Positions 63,126 to 64,000 of a stretch of DNA of 64,000 nt are shown in pieces. Below the pieces are notes generated by a model that worked only from the letters and a program-made list of their open reading frames with translations, was not told the DNA's origin and did not search any database. The position numbers and the translations under genes are program-made. The stretch covers positions 4,526,001 through 4,590,000 of the forward strand of contig OZ004591.1 in the NCBI GenBank assembly GCA_963924555.1, written 5' to 3'. The stretch comes from Crambe crambe. Its lineage: Eukaryota; Porifera; Demospongiae; Poecilosclerida; Crambeidae. The first letter of the stretch is position 1. Each line of letters begins with the position of its first letter.

Positions 63126-64000
63126 ATGGATGGTCAAGTCAATGAACAGTCACCACTCTTACAAGTTGCAGCTACCTCTGTTCGTAAGTCAGCTCATACC
63201 TACAACTGCTTTAAAATTGGCTGCATTAAGTCGAAATCTGCTATAGTTGTACTTTTTTGGACTTTTTCAGCATTGGTAGGTTATAATGTGCTTAATCAAG
63301 GGATAATATATTATACTTCACAAAAAGTGAGGAAAAATGCAGTTATTTTCATTTCAGTATTTGCACTTTTTTTCCTTGGTATACTGTTGATCTCACCTAT
63401 GGCTGGTTTGCTTTCCGATATCAAATTTGGTCGCTACAAGACTGTACGATGTAGTTCTTATATCACACTTGCAGTCATAAGTTTTCTTTCAATAAATTGC
63501 TTGGTGTTTACCATAGTTACTAGCGTTGTTAGACTTCATTATTTCCTGAAAATCCCTTTTCTGTCTATCACAGGAATTATTCTTCTCTTTGTAGCTATGG
63601 CTGTGCTTAAAACAAGTTCCATTGTATTGACTACTAATGCTATTAACTTTGGCATGGACCAGCTCCATGACTCATCAACTCAAGATTCTATTCTCTTTGT
63701 GCACTGGTGTGTGTGGCTTAACTATCTAAGTGTTTTTGTAACAGGAGTCCCATGGAGTCTTTTCTTTTATGACTTTTGGTATGTAGACTATGTGGATGCA
63801 TTCAGGATCATTGGTCTTTCTCTGAGTATATTGATTTTTGGTATTGTTTCATTCCTCCTTATTGTCTCTCTGTGTGTGGTTCGTCACAGACGAAGATGGT
63901 TCTTTATAGAATCTAGTGCTAGTGGTAGAGTCAATCCTTACAAACTGGTGTACAGAGTTATCAAGTTTGCCTGGCACCACAAGATCCCTGTTTGTCGCAG
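63126..64000 (+). CDS. POT/PTR2-type (SLC15-like) transporter, copy 10, 5' part (cut by window end)
   Basis: The frame opens at the family ATG (MDGQVNEQSPLLQVAATSVR) and stays open for 291 codons to the window edge, ending in [13 protein letters not shown]. Motifs present: E7-x-x-x-[31 protein letters not shown] and the start of the cytosolic loop, where two extra residues (SSASGRVN) distinguish it. The first helix again lacks ExxER. It is the (+) gene of a third tandem unit, 7.07 kb after copy 8 because of the deletion at 61462. Confidence 0.85.
   Translation, partial: MDGQVNEQSPLLQVAATSVRKSAHTYNCFKIGCIKSKSAIVVLFWTFSALVGYNVLNQGIIYYTSQKVRKNAVIFISVFALFFLGILLISPMAGLLSDIKFGRYKTVRCSSYITLAVISFLSINCLVFTIVTSVVRLHYFLKIPFLSITGIILLFVAMAVLKTSSIVLTTNAINFGMDQLHDSSTQDSILFVHWCVWLNYLSVFVTGVPWSLFFYDFWYVDYVDAFRIIGLSLSILIFGIVSFLLIVSLCVVRHRRRWFFIESSASGRVNPYKLVYRVIKFAWHHKIPVCR

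Overview
The window looks like nuclear DNA of an early-branching animal, most likely a demosponge of the Amphimedon type (inference; no search was possible). The evidence is compact animal-style genes with short GT-AG introns, an animal myotubularin with a FYVE domain, AT-rich spacers full of short palindromic MITE-like elements and poly-C/poly-G runs, and no bacterial operon signals. No rRNA, tRNA or CRISPR array was recognised.

Layout. (1) Positions 319-13951 (+) hold the 3' part of a myotubularin-related lipid phosphatase gene. Its catalytic exons are at 319-3505 and its last exons, with a C-terminal FYVE zinc finger, at 12682-13951. An 11-nt micro-exon (13239-13249) supplies the His-His-Cys-Arg core of the FYVE finger. 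The 9.2-kb intron between the two halves holds an antisense transporter gene (3917-5737), two decayed transporter relics and several mobile elements. (2) Positions 15718-64000 are a mosaic array of paralogous, intronless, about 605-codon genes for POT/PTR2 (SLC15-like) membrane transporters. With the intronic copy there are ten: 3917 (-), 15718 (-, broken), 22139 (-), 38771 (-), 44068 (-, broken), 47478 (+), 51599 (-), 56053 (+), 60216 (-, truncated) and 63126 (+, runs off the window). Six look intact over their full length, one is open but cut by the window edge, and three are pseudogenes. (3) Between the transporters lie at least six partial, decayed copies of the FYVE end of the myotubularin gene (exon 8, micro-exon, exon 10, last exon), so the duplicated segment carried both genes. 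From about 46 kb onward the organisation is an approximately 8.6-kb tandem unit: divergent spacer with a hairpin, (+) transporter, FYVE tail remnant, (-) transporter.

Other contents: a frameshifted 3' end of a multi-pass membrane protein (27250-28005); a WD40 exon fragment (26459-26565); a spliced four-helix membrane protein gene on the minus strand (31386-32711); a 1.8-kb element with long terminal inverted repeats carrying what looks like a captured kinase exon (42292-44067); at least five MITE-like elements, four of which can be delimited by comparison with empty paralogous sites or by target-site duplications; minisatellites; and long (CT)n tracts.

How the parts may work together (inference): the myotubularin would remove the 3-phosphate of PI3P or PI(3,5)P2 on endosomes, with the FYVE finger reading PI3P. 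The transporters carry an N-terminal acidic dileucine motif (E7-x-x-x-L11-L12) of the endolysosomal sorting type, so both families could act on endolysosomes. The transporters lack the usual POT ExxER proton-coupling motif in the first membrane helix. The association of the two families here is a product of segmental duplication and does not by itself prove a shared pathway.
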